Shown in pieces: positions 11,738 through 20,541 of a stretch of DNA of 64,000 nt; positions within the stretch are counted from its first letter, which is position 1; each line of letters starts with the position of its first letter. The notes beneath the pieces are model-generated. The model had not been told where the DNA came from. It did not search any database and saw nothing but the letters and a program-made list of their open reading frames with translations. The stretch is from Lepus europaeus. Its lineage: Eukaryota > Chordata > Mammalia > Lagomorpha > Leporidae. The stretch is taken from NCBI RefSeq assembly GCF_033115175.1, contig NC_084850.1, positions 1,178,001-1,242,000 on the forward strand. The letters are read 5' to 3'. The position numbers and the translations under genes are program-made.

Positions 11738-14700
11738 CTTCCATCCACTGGTTCACTCCCCAGTTGGCTGCAACAGCCGGAGCTGAGCCGATCTGAAACC
11801 AGGAGCCAGGAGCTTCTTCCTGGTCTCCCATGCAGTGCAGGGGCCCAAGGACTTGGGTCATCCTCTACTGCTTTCCCAGGCCACAGCAGAGAGCTGAATT
11901 GGAAGTGGAGCAGCTGTGTCTAGAACCGGCACCCATATAGGATGCCAGCACTGCAGGCGGCAGCTTTACCCACTACACCACAGTGCCAGCCCACAACTTC
12001 TTTTATTTAATTGATTTGAAAGGCAAAGTGGCAGAGAAAGAGGGAGAGAGAAGAAAAAGAGGTCTTCCATCTGCTGGTTCCCCCTCTAAATAGTTGCAAC
12101 AGCTGGGGCTGGGCCAGGCCGAGACCAGGAGCCTGGAACTCCATCTGGGTCTCCTATGTATTGCATGGGAAGCAATACAGCTGGGATTTGAACTGGCGCT
12201 CTGATATGGGATGCTGGTGTCGCAAGCAGCAGTGTCACCCATTGGGCCACAAGCTGGCTCCTTTCCTCTTTCTCTCATACATATTTTCCTTCTCTTGGAA
12301 GACAATTTCAGAGGGTTATAGAATAAAAGCATTCACCGTAGAAAATTAGGATAATCCAAAGACATGCAGAGGCAAAACTCCCAGGGCTCGTTGGTGTTAG
12401 GATTTTAGTCTCTTCCAGTTCTTTCGCTTCTTAGCATTACCATTTTTACACTTTTTATAAGTGAGGTGTAGGCGTAACATGTGCATAGTTTGTTTGATAT
12501 CGTGTTCTTTCCCTTTCACCTTATCGGAAGCGCTTTCCCAGGTGGCCTAGGTAACAGCTTTCATTGCCAAATGTTCTTGCATTCAGACATGTGCTGTCAC
12601 TGAGTCTCGAGGTCATTCTCAGTTCTTGGCTACTTTTGAGGGGGTCGTCACACAGATGCTGGATTTCCGAACGTTCTGCACCAACATTGGCCTCGCCATT
12701 GCATTTTCTCCCGGCGCCGCTGTGCTAGTGCAAGGTGGAAGCAGTTCCAACATCTAACGCTAGGGGGTGCCGGGCTACACGGAGGTGCAGCTCCCAGGAG
12801 CCAGGTGCTTACAGCTTGCTGCCTGTCTCCTTAGCCTTCGCTGTAGGCTTCAGGTGCTGCTCAGCTGATTAACCTGTGCACTTCCGGTCTGTAAACAGGA
12901 TGCCGTGGCCGTGTTCAGACACGCCGTTACGTCCCCATGATGGAGGGCCCAAATCCACTCAATAAGCCAGGCTCCACAACTGCATTTGAGCCCTTTCTTT
13001 CTTTCTTTCTTTCTTTCTTTTTTCTTTTTTTTTTTTTAACATTTTTTGATATTGGATGGGGGCAAAATTGTATCTTTGACTTGAATTAACTGTTTTGTAA
13101 TCTGAGGAAGTTATTTTTTCAGTATTTCAGTGGAAATACACATGCGGAAAGGTTTGGTTTAATGAGAGAACTTAGAATTGGGAAGGGAATGTCAGCTTGT
13201 GGGGCTGGTTCGCATTTTCCCTGTGCTGTTCCGGCTCAGGTGACTTCACAGTGAGCTCAGCTGGAGAAATAGGGCGTGGCCAGCTAGCACCTCCAGGGGC
13301 CCCTTGCTATCATATGCTCTCTTGCCTCCAAGTAATGGCTGTTTTGATGTGGTGACACTTATTTCCCTGGAAGGTTCCCCTCTGTCGTGTGTATTTTGTT
13401 CATGTTGATTGCCGTGTGCGCTGCGTCGCTGTGGCAACTCCCCAGCTTTGCAGTTCTAGTGGGTTTGAAAGCAGCCATAGAACGAATGTGTCTGGCTGGG
13501 TTTCAGTAAAGCTGAACTTTTCAAAAGGGCCAATGGGCTGTTGCTGGCCAGCTCCTGCTGCCCGTTTTTTGTCCTGTGCCTGTCCCTTCTGTTCACGGAC
13601 AAGTGGGTGGTGTTGGCTCGGGGTCCTTAGCTGCAGCTTGTGTTCGTGTGAGTGGAATCCCCGGGCCATGCGGGTGTGGGTGCGGGTGTGTGTCTCCCAG
13701 GCGCCCGGCTGCCTGCTGCCTCATTGCCTGTCCCTGCAGCACCGTCTGAGACATCTCACTGCTCCACGCTCCTCGGTTCCTCCTTTGGTTCTACTCTCTC
13801 ACTGGTGCCTCTCTGTAGGAGGCAAATGCTGTGTCGTTGTCTGTATTTTGTGTTTAGCCTTTCTTCTTGATTTATCAACCGTACATGTTTCCTCCTGCGT
13901 GAGGGGCCTGCTTAAATCGTACTCATTTTTCTAGTTCAGCTGTACCTTTCATGTGGGCTTTTGATGTACAGTAGCTTTTAACTTGTCGAGTGGATAGTGC
14001 CATCTGAAGCTGGGTCCCACGTGGGCGGCAGGAACCCGCCTACTCGAGCCATCACCACTGCCTCCCAGGTATACGCTGGCAGGAGGCTGGGCTCAGCGGC
14101 TGGAGCCACGAATTGAACCCAGACATTCCGCTCTGGGAAACGCGTTTTTGAGCGCCCGCCTCTCGGAGAGCTCTGTCCATGTGGATTGGAGTTGCTGTTT
14201 GTACCGTTTCGCTTCAGCCCACCTCTGCTATTTTGTGGGGAGAAGATCCACTGGTGACGAGCTCCCAGCCCGTTTTTTTTTTTTTTAAGTGAGAACGTCT
14301 TAATTTTCTTCTTTTTTTTTTAAATTTATTTGACAGATAGAGTTAGACAGTGAGAGAGAGAGACAGAGAGAGAGGTCTTCCTTCTGTTGGTTCACTCCCC
14401 AAATGGCCACTAGGGCCGGTGTGCTGCTCCAATCCGAACCCAGGAGCCAGGTGCCTCCTCCTGGTCTCCCATGTGGGTGCAGGGCCCAAGCACTTGGGCC
14501 ATCCTCCACTGCACTCCCGGGCCACAGCAGAGAGCTGGCCTGGAAGAGGGGCAACCAGGACAGAACCAGGTGCCCATATGAGATGCTGGCACTGTAGGCG
14601 GAGGATTAACCAAGTGAGCCATGGTGCCAGCCCCTCTCCTTTAGTTTTGAAGGCTAGTTTTTCTGGATATAGAATTCTTGGTTGACAGTGTTTTGCTTTC

Positions 14701-14944
14701 CTACTTGCGAAGCCGGCTGTTAATGTTACTGCGGATCCTTGTGCATCAGGAGTCTCTTTACTTCCTTCTTTCCGTTCAAGAAACAGAAGAAGCTTTGCTC
14801 GGCTCTGGCTTGGCCCGTAATGTGTCTCAGCATGGATCCTATTTGAAGGTTTTTGAACTTTTCTGTTGGTATAGATGAATTTTATTTTATTCTTTAAATT
14901 TTTTAAAGAATTTATTTATTTGAAAGGCAGAGTTACAGAGAGGC

Positions 14945-14976
<32 letters not shown>

Positions 14977-17560
14977 GTCTTCCATCTACTGGTTCACTTC
15001 CCAAATGGCTGCAATGGCTGGAGGTTGGCTGATCTGAAGTCAGGAGCCAGGAGCTTTTTCCAGGTCTCCTATGTGGGTGCAGGGGCCCAAGGACCTGGGC
15101 CATCCTCCACTGCTTTCCTGGGCCACAGCAGAGAGCTGGATCAGAAGAGGAGCTGCTGGGACTAGAACAGGCGCCCATATGGGATGCCGGCAAGTGTCGG
15201 CCCCATTTTTTTTTTTTTTCTTAATCAGCAATCAGGTAGGCAGTTGACGTTCTTCCTTCTGCATATCTTGCTTGCTCAGAGCCTCAACGTCAGCCAGAGG
15301 TGAGAGGTCAGGGTCTTCTCAGGTTTCTCCTGGATGCTTTCGTAGCTCTGGGTGTGTACATGACCTTCGAGAGTCCCGGCTTTTGGGTTAGTCTCTGGGC
15401 TGCCTCAGAGGCTGCCCAAGCCCTCAGGCAGCAGCAACATCAGCTTCTGGCGAGAAACGTCTTCCACTGCCGCATCCCCAAGTCGTCCCTTTCGGCCAGG
15501 CCGCTCAGGCCAGGCTCAGGCCTCTCTTTGGAAACTGGCAGCAGAGTCCTCCACGTTAAAGGTTATTAGAGCACTGGCCCTAATCAACCCGTTGCTCATT
15601 CTCACCTCTCTCTGTGTAATTGCCGTTAATAAGCTGCATATAATCCATGCTGCCATTATTATAATAATGATCACTAATATTCCTGACACAGTGCCTCTCA
15701 CCTGGGACCGTGGTGCAGTCGCATTGGACTTGGGAGGGGAGGAGAGCCTTGCTCTTGGCTGCTGACTCAGCGCTGGTCAGTGCAGCTTTCTGATTTGGTT
15801 CAAGGCCAATCTGCAGGAGTCAGTGTCAAGTGTGTACCCCTGGCTGCTCGCAGTGGCCCTTCGCTTGTCCCACCTCTGCCTGACACATGGACGGCCTCGG
15901 TCTTCGTGGCCGCTTCCAGCCCTCCCACCAGACAGGTGTGTTTCTCTGCTGTTTTCTCCCAGCGGCCTGGCTGCCAGCACTGGGCTTATGGCGGCAGTGT
16001 GCCCCATGTGTGCTGTGAGGGGCTTGCTGTGACAGTGGGGCCCTGAAGTGAGGGCCTTGCCCATTCTCCTTCACCACATGCCAGGCCTGCCCCGCGATGC
16101 CCAGGGTTTGAGCACATTTAGAAAGCCTGGCGGTGCTCTGAGGACTGAGGAGGAGCTGAGGTGCTGCACCTGCCCGGGAGGGGGAAGTGAACGGCTGTGA
16201 TGTGAGGGGCGCCCGGGAAGCTGTGCGATCCTAGCTTCCCGCTGTGACTGGCGGCAGCCCAGGTGAGGCCCACGACTTCCTGGTCTCGGATGTATGGTGT
16301 TGTGAGGGCTGCCCCTGTCTGCTCCTCCCACGAGATTCCTCGTCCAAGCCCCACTCTACCATAGCAATCCCATTGGGCAGGCTACGGTTCTGAGTCAGAG
16401 TACATGCAAAATTATGGGCAAGCTTTATGCTTCTTGGCTTCTACTCTGCCGAGAGTTAGGGCAAGGCAGGACCACTGGGCCAGGCGGAGAATTGCGGGGG
16501 GCGGGGTGGGGGTGGGGCTCAGGACTGGGTGGGGCCAGGGGCTGGAGACTGGAGACTGGGAAAATCAAGGATATGAGAGAGGCAGGCCGGAGCTCAGTAC
16601 AGCACAGTCTGGAGAGAAACGCAGTTTGCGACAGGAAGCCCACTAAACCGGGGGGTGGCTGAGCACGGTCCCCATCGGGATTCCAGTTGACCCGCTGTAC
16701 TCAGCCAGGTTTCTGTGTTGTGACAGGTCAGGAAATGGCATGATATGTGGATTTTTGCTTTTAGTACATGTTAGTGCGAGCAGCCAGGGCCAGAGTCTTC
16801 AGCTGGATGCATCTGTGACACGAGGACCCAGCCACCTGGGCATCAGCCCATAGCCCCTCGGCCGAGTCACTCCTCAGCACAGGCCCTTATGTCAGTGTTA
16901 GTGATGTTGACTCGTAAAAGACCAACGTAACTGATGGAGTGGGGCAGTAGAAGGGAAGAGGATGGGCAGGGCTGGGGGAACACTAGGGGTGCGTGTGTGT
17001 GTAAGCAGGAAAACCCGAAGGAAGAACGGAACTCGGGCGGGGCGCAAGGCACTGAGTCCTCAGCCCGGAGGCGCCGTCTGACTGTTAGGACAGTCATGGT
17101 GCCCTGCCCTGTGCACAGCCTTCGGGCAGCTGGCTCTGTGCACCTGCTGTTCATCTGATGAAAATGAATGCGGCCAGGGCTGGGGCACGCGTCAGACATG
17201 GCCTTGCCCAAGCCTCAGCCTCTGTACTGTGATTGCTGGGCCCCAGTCTAGGGCCCCTGGCCCAGCACTCCCAGTGGGTCTCCTTAGCAGCCCCCAGCTC
17301 CAAGTTTCCGGGCCACAGTGCGAGTATAGTCCCCAGCCCCTGTGCCACCCCGGTTGCTCCCGAGCCTGCAGAGGACTGTGAAGGGAGGGGTGGGGGGGAG
17401 CCCCCCCCCCCCCCCCGCATGGCCTGGCATGGCCTCCTGCAGGCCAGAAAACAGCGTACTGACTTGGCTGTTTGTGTTTCTCTTTGCAGCTGCTAAAATG
17501 GAGGAACTTACACAGACATACATGGTCTCCAGTGACAGCCTGCGCCAGGGCACGGGCTAG
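1969..17560 (+). CDS. HAUS7: HAUS augmin-like complex subunit 7, 3' part of gene
   Basis: Coding exons at 1969-2030, 9047-9138, 9629-9787, 9922-10018, 10358-10570, 11330-11444 and 17490-17560 join in one frame of about 269 codons, with AG acceptors and GT donors at every junction. The product matches human HAUS7 (UIP1) from its [16 protein letters not shown] segment to the C-terminus, as I recall that protein. HAUS7 is one of eight augmin subunits. Augmin binds spindle microtubules and recruits gamma-tubulin ring complexes for branched nucleation. HAUS7 pairs with HAUS6 through N-terminal calponin-homology-like folds; those exons lie outside the window. The visible part is mainly helical and coiled-coil ([20 protein letters not shown]). 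The stop is TAG at 17558. The reading frame is intact throughout, so the gene looks functional. TREX2 follows on the same strand. Confidence 0.93.
3147..3474 (-). mobile_element. C-SINE, reverse
   Basis: Full-length reverse C-SINE: A/T-rich tail, a short GA tract, the body (ttccacctgccggttcactc) and the tRNA-like head ending near 3474. Confidence 0.85.
3488..3806 (-). mobile_element. C-SINE, reverse, older subfamily
   Basis: It abuts the previous SINE. The body is more diverged (ctgctatctgctgaggtttattcc) but still ends in the tRNA-like head (cgccacaatgtcagcccc). Confidence 0.75.
3950..4175 (-). mobile_element. C-SINE, reverse, 5' truncated
   Basis: It contains a CA run followed by a GA run (3991-4042) and the SINE body up to the word ggacctggg. 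The tRNA-like head is missing. Confidence 0.8.
4369..4696 (-). mobile_element. C-SINE, reverse
   Basis: Full-length copy ending cgccacagcgccagcccc. It sits inside antisense L1 sequence. Confidence 0.85.
6010..6620 (-). mobile_element. Probable old L1 3' fragment, antisense
   Basis: Words such as tggtaaaatgcacatcacat and ccagtggtgttaaacacatt resemble L1M-type sequence seen in many mammals in this orientation. It is strongly diverged and the boundaries are approximate. Confidence 0.45.
6960..7204 (+). mobile_element. Degenerate tRNA-derived SINE, forward
   Basis: The order of a tRNA-like head (tagcctagcagttaacacc), a body and an A-rich tail (acaaataaatttaaaaaaat) fits an old lagomorph SINE. 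It has lost the GA/CT tract of the younger copies. Confidence 0.55.
7205..7740 (+). mobile_element. L1M-like 3' fragment with TGTGG expansion
   Basis: The stretch from about 7370 to 7720 follows the order of an L1M 3' region: cccaaatgcccatcatctgg, then gaagccagacaccagaggcc, then wording near aatggctgctaatggggac. A pentanucleotide repeat interrupts it. Confidence 0.5.
7478..7556 (+). repeat. (TGTGG)n short tandem repeat
   Basis: About fifteen copies of a TGTGG/TGCGG pentamer inside the L1M-like fragment. It produces a His/Thr-rich open frame on the other strand that is not coding. Confidence 0.9.
9047..9138 (+). CDS. HAUS7: HAUS7 coding exon
   Basis: The acceptor gcccag precedes the exon and the donor gtaaag follows. 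It encodes [20 protein letters not shown] and a Ser/Cys-rich end, and finishes with two bases of a Ser codon completed in the next exon. The Cys-rich start and the QLHFMD motif fit the human protein. Confidence 0.93.
9629..9787 (+). CDS. HAUS7: HAUS7 coding exon
   Basis: The acceptor ctttgcag precedes the exon and the donor gtaggt follows. It encodes a charged helical stretch ([18 protein letters not shown]) and a segment with the DPWPLDVQP motif shared with human HAUS7. Two bases are carried over to the next exon. Confidence 0.94.
9922..10018 (+). CDS. HAUS7: HAUS7 coding exon
   Basis: The exon follows an intron of only 134 bases, after the acceptor ctccctgcag, and is followed by the donor gtgagg. 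It encodes the coiled-coil part ([20 protein letters not shown]) and ends in phase 0 after RAE. Confidence 0.94.
10358..10570 (+). CDS. HAUS7: HAUS7 coding exon with NAGNAG acceptor
   Basis: The acceptor region reads ttctcagcag, so splicing can start the exon at 10358 (CAG, Gln) or 10361 (AAG, Lys). Both are in frame and differ by one residue. The exon encodes a conserved stretch with [20 protein letters not shown] and ends in phase 0 before the donor gtaagg. The start of the homologous human exon, as I recall it, maps a few codons further upstream, where no AG is present here. Confidence 0.9.
11330..11444 (+). CDS. HAUS7: HAUS7 coding exon
   Basis: The acceptor ccccgccag precedes the exon and the donor gtatgt follows. 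It encodes [20 protein letters not shown] and the [17 protein letters not shown] motif characteristic of the HAUS7 C-terminus. One base is carried over to the last exon. Confidence 0.93.
11638..11993 (-). mobile_element. C-SINE, reverse, long GA tract
   Basis: Full-length copy with an uninterrupted GA tract of about 50 bases (11690-11736), which suggests microsatellite growth in the SINE tail region. Confidence 0.85.
11999..12262 (-). mobile_element. C-SINE, reverse, older
   Basis: It follows the previous SINE tail-to-head. Body words such as cttccatctgctggttcccc and a diverged head ending at about 12262 identify it. Confidence 0.75.
12993..13045 (+). repeat. (TTTC)n with T-rich end
   Basis: Tetranucleotide repeat running into a poly-T stretch. 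Confidence 0.9.
14001..14165 (-). mobile_element. SINE remnant, reverse
   Basis: Only the inner half remains: the wording around gcaggaacccgcctactcga and the gccaggcccaga-type middle match the older SINE body. Tail and head are unclear. Confidence 0.4.
14312..14634 (-). mobile_element. C-SINE, reverse, gacag subfamily
   Basis: It starts tttatttgacagatagagtt and contains agtgagagagagagacagag and cagggcccaagcacttgggc, which mark the second C-SINE class (also at 32045, 54389, 58051 and 61436). The head ends at about 14634. Confidence 0.85.
14635..14890 (-). mobile_element. Antisense L1-like fragment
   Basis: The phrase ttctggatatagaattcttg followed by a T-rich stretch is typical of antisense L1M. 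The same region type is seen at 63.6-64.0 kb. A C-SINE lies on either side. Confidence 0.5.
14900..15205 (-). mobile_element. C-SINE, reverse, head shortened
   Basis: It has tail, GA tract and body. The head is cut short (gccggcaagtgtcggcccc), having lost about 40 bases of the tRNA-like part. Confidence 0.82.
17490..17560 (+). CDS. HAUS7: HAUS7 last coding exon and stop
   Basis: The acceptor tctttgcag lies after a 6-kb intron. The exon encodes [20 protein letters not shown] then GTG and a TAG stop. The human C-terminus, as I recall it, ends shortly after the AxKMxEL motif, so the rabbit tail would be roughly ten residues longer. The 3' UTR end is not clear. Confidence 0.88.
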
Positions 17561-19598
17561 TGCAGAAGGCGGCGTCCATGGGCAGGCGCCGCGGAGCCTT
17601 CGCGGCAGAAGCAGCTGCAGCCCCGATGTTGTCCGGGTCGCCCTGCTTTGCCTGTAGCCTCTGGCCTTGTGGGAGGGCTCTTGAAGAGAAAGGAAACCTC
17701 AGGATCTGAAAAGCTGCTTCCAGCCTGTTATTTGCTTGTGTCACTCTGCGTTGCGTACCTACTCTCCCTGTGACTGCTCCAGTTGTGCCCCTTCACCCCC
17801 GGCTGCCGGCCTCCTGAAGCTTCCACTCCTCTCTCCCCGGCACCTGCCAAGCCCCAGAGGCCTCTGCTGTACCCTGACCCCAGCTGCGTGTACGCAGAGC
17901 CTGGGCCCCACACCCTCCTATCCCCCTGCCCCTCCTCCCCCTGCCAACCTCAGAGTCCAGAGGAGGGCTCCTTGTAGCCCCGCAGCTGCCCTCCACGTGG
18001 TACCCCGGGGGCCTGCAGGCGGGGCATCTGCTTCCTCCCCCTGCCTCCCAGGGCCCACAGCATAGGGCTGGACTGGGGAATTCTTGCCGGTGGCCCGACT
18101 GGTCGTCCAGGAAGCTGCTCCCGGCTTCCCGGGCTGACCCAGTATCTCCTGAGCAATGTGCCTGTCACAGCCGCCTCCCTTCCTTTGAGTGGGCACAGGC
18201 ATGAGTGCTGGGGCCTTGGCCCCTCTTCGGGCTGCCGGTGGCAGGAGGGGGCTCTCTCGCCCTACTGCCTGCCCCGTCCTGTTCCCCCAAGCCCTGCTAT
18301 GTGTGCTTGAGCCATGGAGGTCCTGGGAGCACTCCCCAGACAGCTGCTGGGGGAGGAGGGGTGAGAGGACAGGTGGGCCTGTGGTCACCACTCTCCAGGC
18401 AGAGCCGCTGTTCCACAGGCCAAGGGATTGGGGTGGATTTGGAAAGTGTCAAATGACTAGCCTGCACTGCCATTGCAGTGGGGGCCCTGGGATGTCACCA
18501 TGTCCAGGACCACGGAGGGCCTTCTAGCCACCCTCCTAGGGTGATGGTGCTCTTCGCCTGGAGTCAAGGGTCCACATGGCCGGGGGTCCTGGAGCCTCCC
18601 GCCCACTCTATTGTGTTGCTCACCTGGGGCGGCACTGAGGCCCTTGTCCTTAGGGTGCCCTGGCCTTTTATAGGCTGAGCGTGACATGAGCACACCTCGG
18701 CCTGCTGAGGGGCAAGCCCGACACCCAGGGCTGGAGTGGGAGACGGAGGCTTCGAGAAGGGAACCCTGTGCTCCTGGGTGCCACATCCCAGCACGTGGCT
18801 CGACACCAAGGTGGAGTCTGCTGGGCCTGGCTGCTGGGGCCTGGCCCCCATCACACTCCCAGCCCCTGTGGCTCCCTCCTCCTGCCTGTGAGCACACGCT
18901 CCTCAGGAGCCTGCGTGTGGCCAGAGCCTGCCTTCTAATGTGTCAACACGGGCGTGTGTCGCAGTGGCTGTGAGCTAGCGAGGGGGTGGCAAGCAAGCCG
19001 GCTGCACAGGTCCTGCGGCCTCAGGTCTCCTGGTTGCCCAACAGGCGGCTGGGGGCGGGCCGTGGCCACTGATTAAAGGCAGCCTGGAGCAGCCCGTGCG
19101 GAGACAGGTACCCAGCAGCCCAGGAAGCCGGCCAGCACCCGCCCCAGGTAAGCCAGCACCGGGCTTGGCCACGACCGCTGCCAGGAGCCCGGAGGCAGGC
19201 ACAGGCCACTTAGGGGCCAGCACCTGTGTGCCAGGGAGGCGGTCCGGGGAGGCGGGGGCTGTTGCCTGGCATCCGACCCTAGGTGTCCCGGGTGCAGGGG
19301 TTGGGCGTGGAGACGAGAGACAGAGGGCTTAGGGAAAATCAGGTGGGGTTGAGCCGGCCAGGGAGGGCCCTGAGGGATTGCATGGAGGGAGCGATGAGTC
19401 CGTGGGGCTTCCTCATGGACAGCAGTAGCAGCCCTGCTTGCTGTGTCCCAGCTCTGGAGGTCCCGGGGGCCCGCGCTTTGGCCAGAGCGGTGGCTGTGTG
19501 TAGCAGGGCCGGGGGGGGGGGGCGATGTCTGTAGTTCTCAGGTCTGGTGCCTCTTGCTCTGGCAGCTACAGGCCTCGCTGCCCCGTGCGGACGTCACC
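17561..19598 (+). other. HAUS7 3' flank / TREX2 5' flank
   Basis: This holds the HAUS7 3' UTR, the interval to TREX2 and the TREX2 5' region. It is GC-rich, single-copy-looking sequence without SINEs or L1, unlike the introns. I found no AATAAA; the only variant signal is ATTAAA at 19072. A G run lies at 19511-19522. The lack of repeats suggests constraint in the HAUS7-TREX2 overlap region. Confidence 0.55.
19060..19146 (+). promoter_or_regulatory. TREX2: Candidate TREX2 promoter and 5' non-coding exon
   Basis: A TATA-like GATTAAAGG at 19071 is followed about 30-70 bases later by a very strong splice donor, ccag|gtaagc, at 19146/19147. A matching acceptor, ctctggcag, ends at 19565, 33 bases before the TREX2 ATG. 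This is inferred from signals alone. ATTAAA at 19072 could instead be a polyadenylation signal for HAUS7. Confidence 0.4.
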
Positions 19599-20309
19599 AT
19601 GTCTAAGGCACCCCGGGCTGAGACCTTCGTCTTCCTGGACCTGGAAGCTACCGGGCTCCCCAGTGCCGAGCCCGAGATCGCCGAGCTCTCCCTCTTCGCC
19701 GTGCACCGCTCCTCCCTGGAGAACCCGGAGCGCGACGATTCAGGCGCCCCTGTGCTGCCCCGGGTCCTGGACAAGCTCACACTGTGCATGTCCCCCACAC
19801 GCCCGTTCACAGCCAAGGCCAGCGAGATCACCGGCCTGAGCAGCGAAGGCCTGGCGCGCTCCCGGAAGGCTGGCTTCGACGGCGCCGTGGTGCGGACATT
19901 GCAGGCATTCCTGAGCCGCCAAGAGGGCCCCATTTGCCTCGTGGCTCACAACGGCTTTGACTATGACTTCCCCCTGCTGTGCACGGAGCTGCAGCGCCTC
20001 GGTGCCCACCTGCCGCGGGATACCATCTGCTTGGACACACTGCCAGCGCTGAGGGGCCTGGACCGTGCCCACAGCCATGGTACCCGCGCCCAGGGCCGTA
20101 AGGGCTACAGCCTGGGCAGCCTCTTCCACCGCTACTTCCACGCTGAGCCTAGCGCAGCGCACTCGGCCGAGGGGGATGTGCACACCCTGCTCATGGTCTT
20201 TCTGCACCGCGCTGCCGAGCTCCTCTCCTGGGCCGATGAGCAGGCCCGCAGCTGGCTCCACATCGAGCCCATGTACATGCCGCCTGACTCCCCGCACCTC
20301 CAGTCCTGA
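19599..20309 (+). CDS. TREX2: TREX2, three prime repair exonuclease 2
   Basis: A single uninterrupted exon encodes 236 residues, the same length as human TREX2. TREX2 is a homodimeric, Mg-dependent 3'-5' DNA exonuclease of the DEDDh family, prominent in keratinocytes. All catalytic residues are visible: Asp14 and Glu16 in FLDLEATG (Exo I), Asp123 in HNGFDYDF (Exo II), and His188 and Asp193 in HSAEGDVHTLL (Exo III). It lacks TREX1's proline-rich insert and C-terminal membrane anchor, as expected. The ATG at 19599 was chosen because it gives MSKAPRAETFVFLDLE, collinear with human; it follows gtcacc. The open frame extends upstream but crosses a likely acceptor at 19565. In the DNA-binding loop the human arginine 165 is replaced by Gln, while Lys stands at 168. 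HAUS7 lies directly upstream on the same strand. Confidence 0.97.
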   Translation: MSKAPRAETFVFLDLEATGLPSAEPEIAELSLFAVHRSSLENPERDDSGAPVLPRVLDKLTLCMSPTRPFTAKASEITGLSSEGLARSRKAGFDGAVVRTLQAFLSRQEGPICLVAHNGFDYDFPLLCTELQRLGAHLPRDTICLDTLPALRGLDRAHSHGTRAQGRKGYSLGSLFHRYFHAEPSAAHSAEGDVHTLLMVFLHRAAELLSWADEQARSWLHIEPMYMPPDSPHLQS

Positions 20310-20535
20310 GGTCTGGAGCTGTCACTGCCTGGAGCTGTGCTGCCCCTGCCCCCTACTGTTAGCTGAGCAGCCCCAGGCCTGTGCACCTGCCGGCCAGCTC
20401 TCCCCATCCCTCCCCTCCCCCTTCCCCTGCTTTGCCGTGGCCTCCCATGACCCTGGAGCCTTGTCTCACCCTGGCCCATGCATTCCCCGGGGGGAGTTTG
20501 CTGCTTCCTGGCTTCCACCTTTCACCCTCTTTCTC

Positions 20536-20541
20536 AATAAA
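20536..20541 (+). promoter_or_regulatory. TREX2: TREX2 polyadenylation signal AATAAA
   Basis: A canonical AATAAA lies 227 bases after the TREX2 stop. It is the only one near the gene on this strand. Confidence 0.8.

Larger units (their letters stand above)
11445..17489 (+). other. HAUS7: HAUS7 last intron, 6.0 kb
   Basis: It contains C-SINEs (11638, 11999, 14312, 14900), a degenerate one (14001-14165), a TTTC repeat (12993-13045) and antisense L1-like sequence (14635-14890). The parts 12263-14000 and 15206-17480 appear unique. A C run of about 18 lies at 17400. No further exon was seen. Confidence 0.6.

Noticed and set aside
19443-19598. In-frame upstream extension of TREX2
   Set aside because: It has no ATG, crosses a likely acceptor at 19565, and the ATG at 19599 gives the exact human length.
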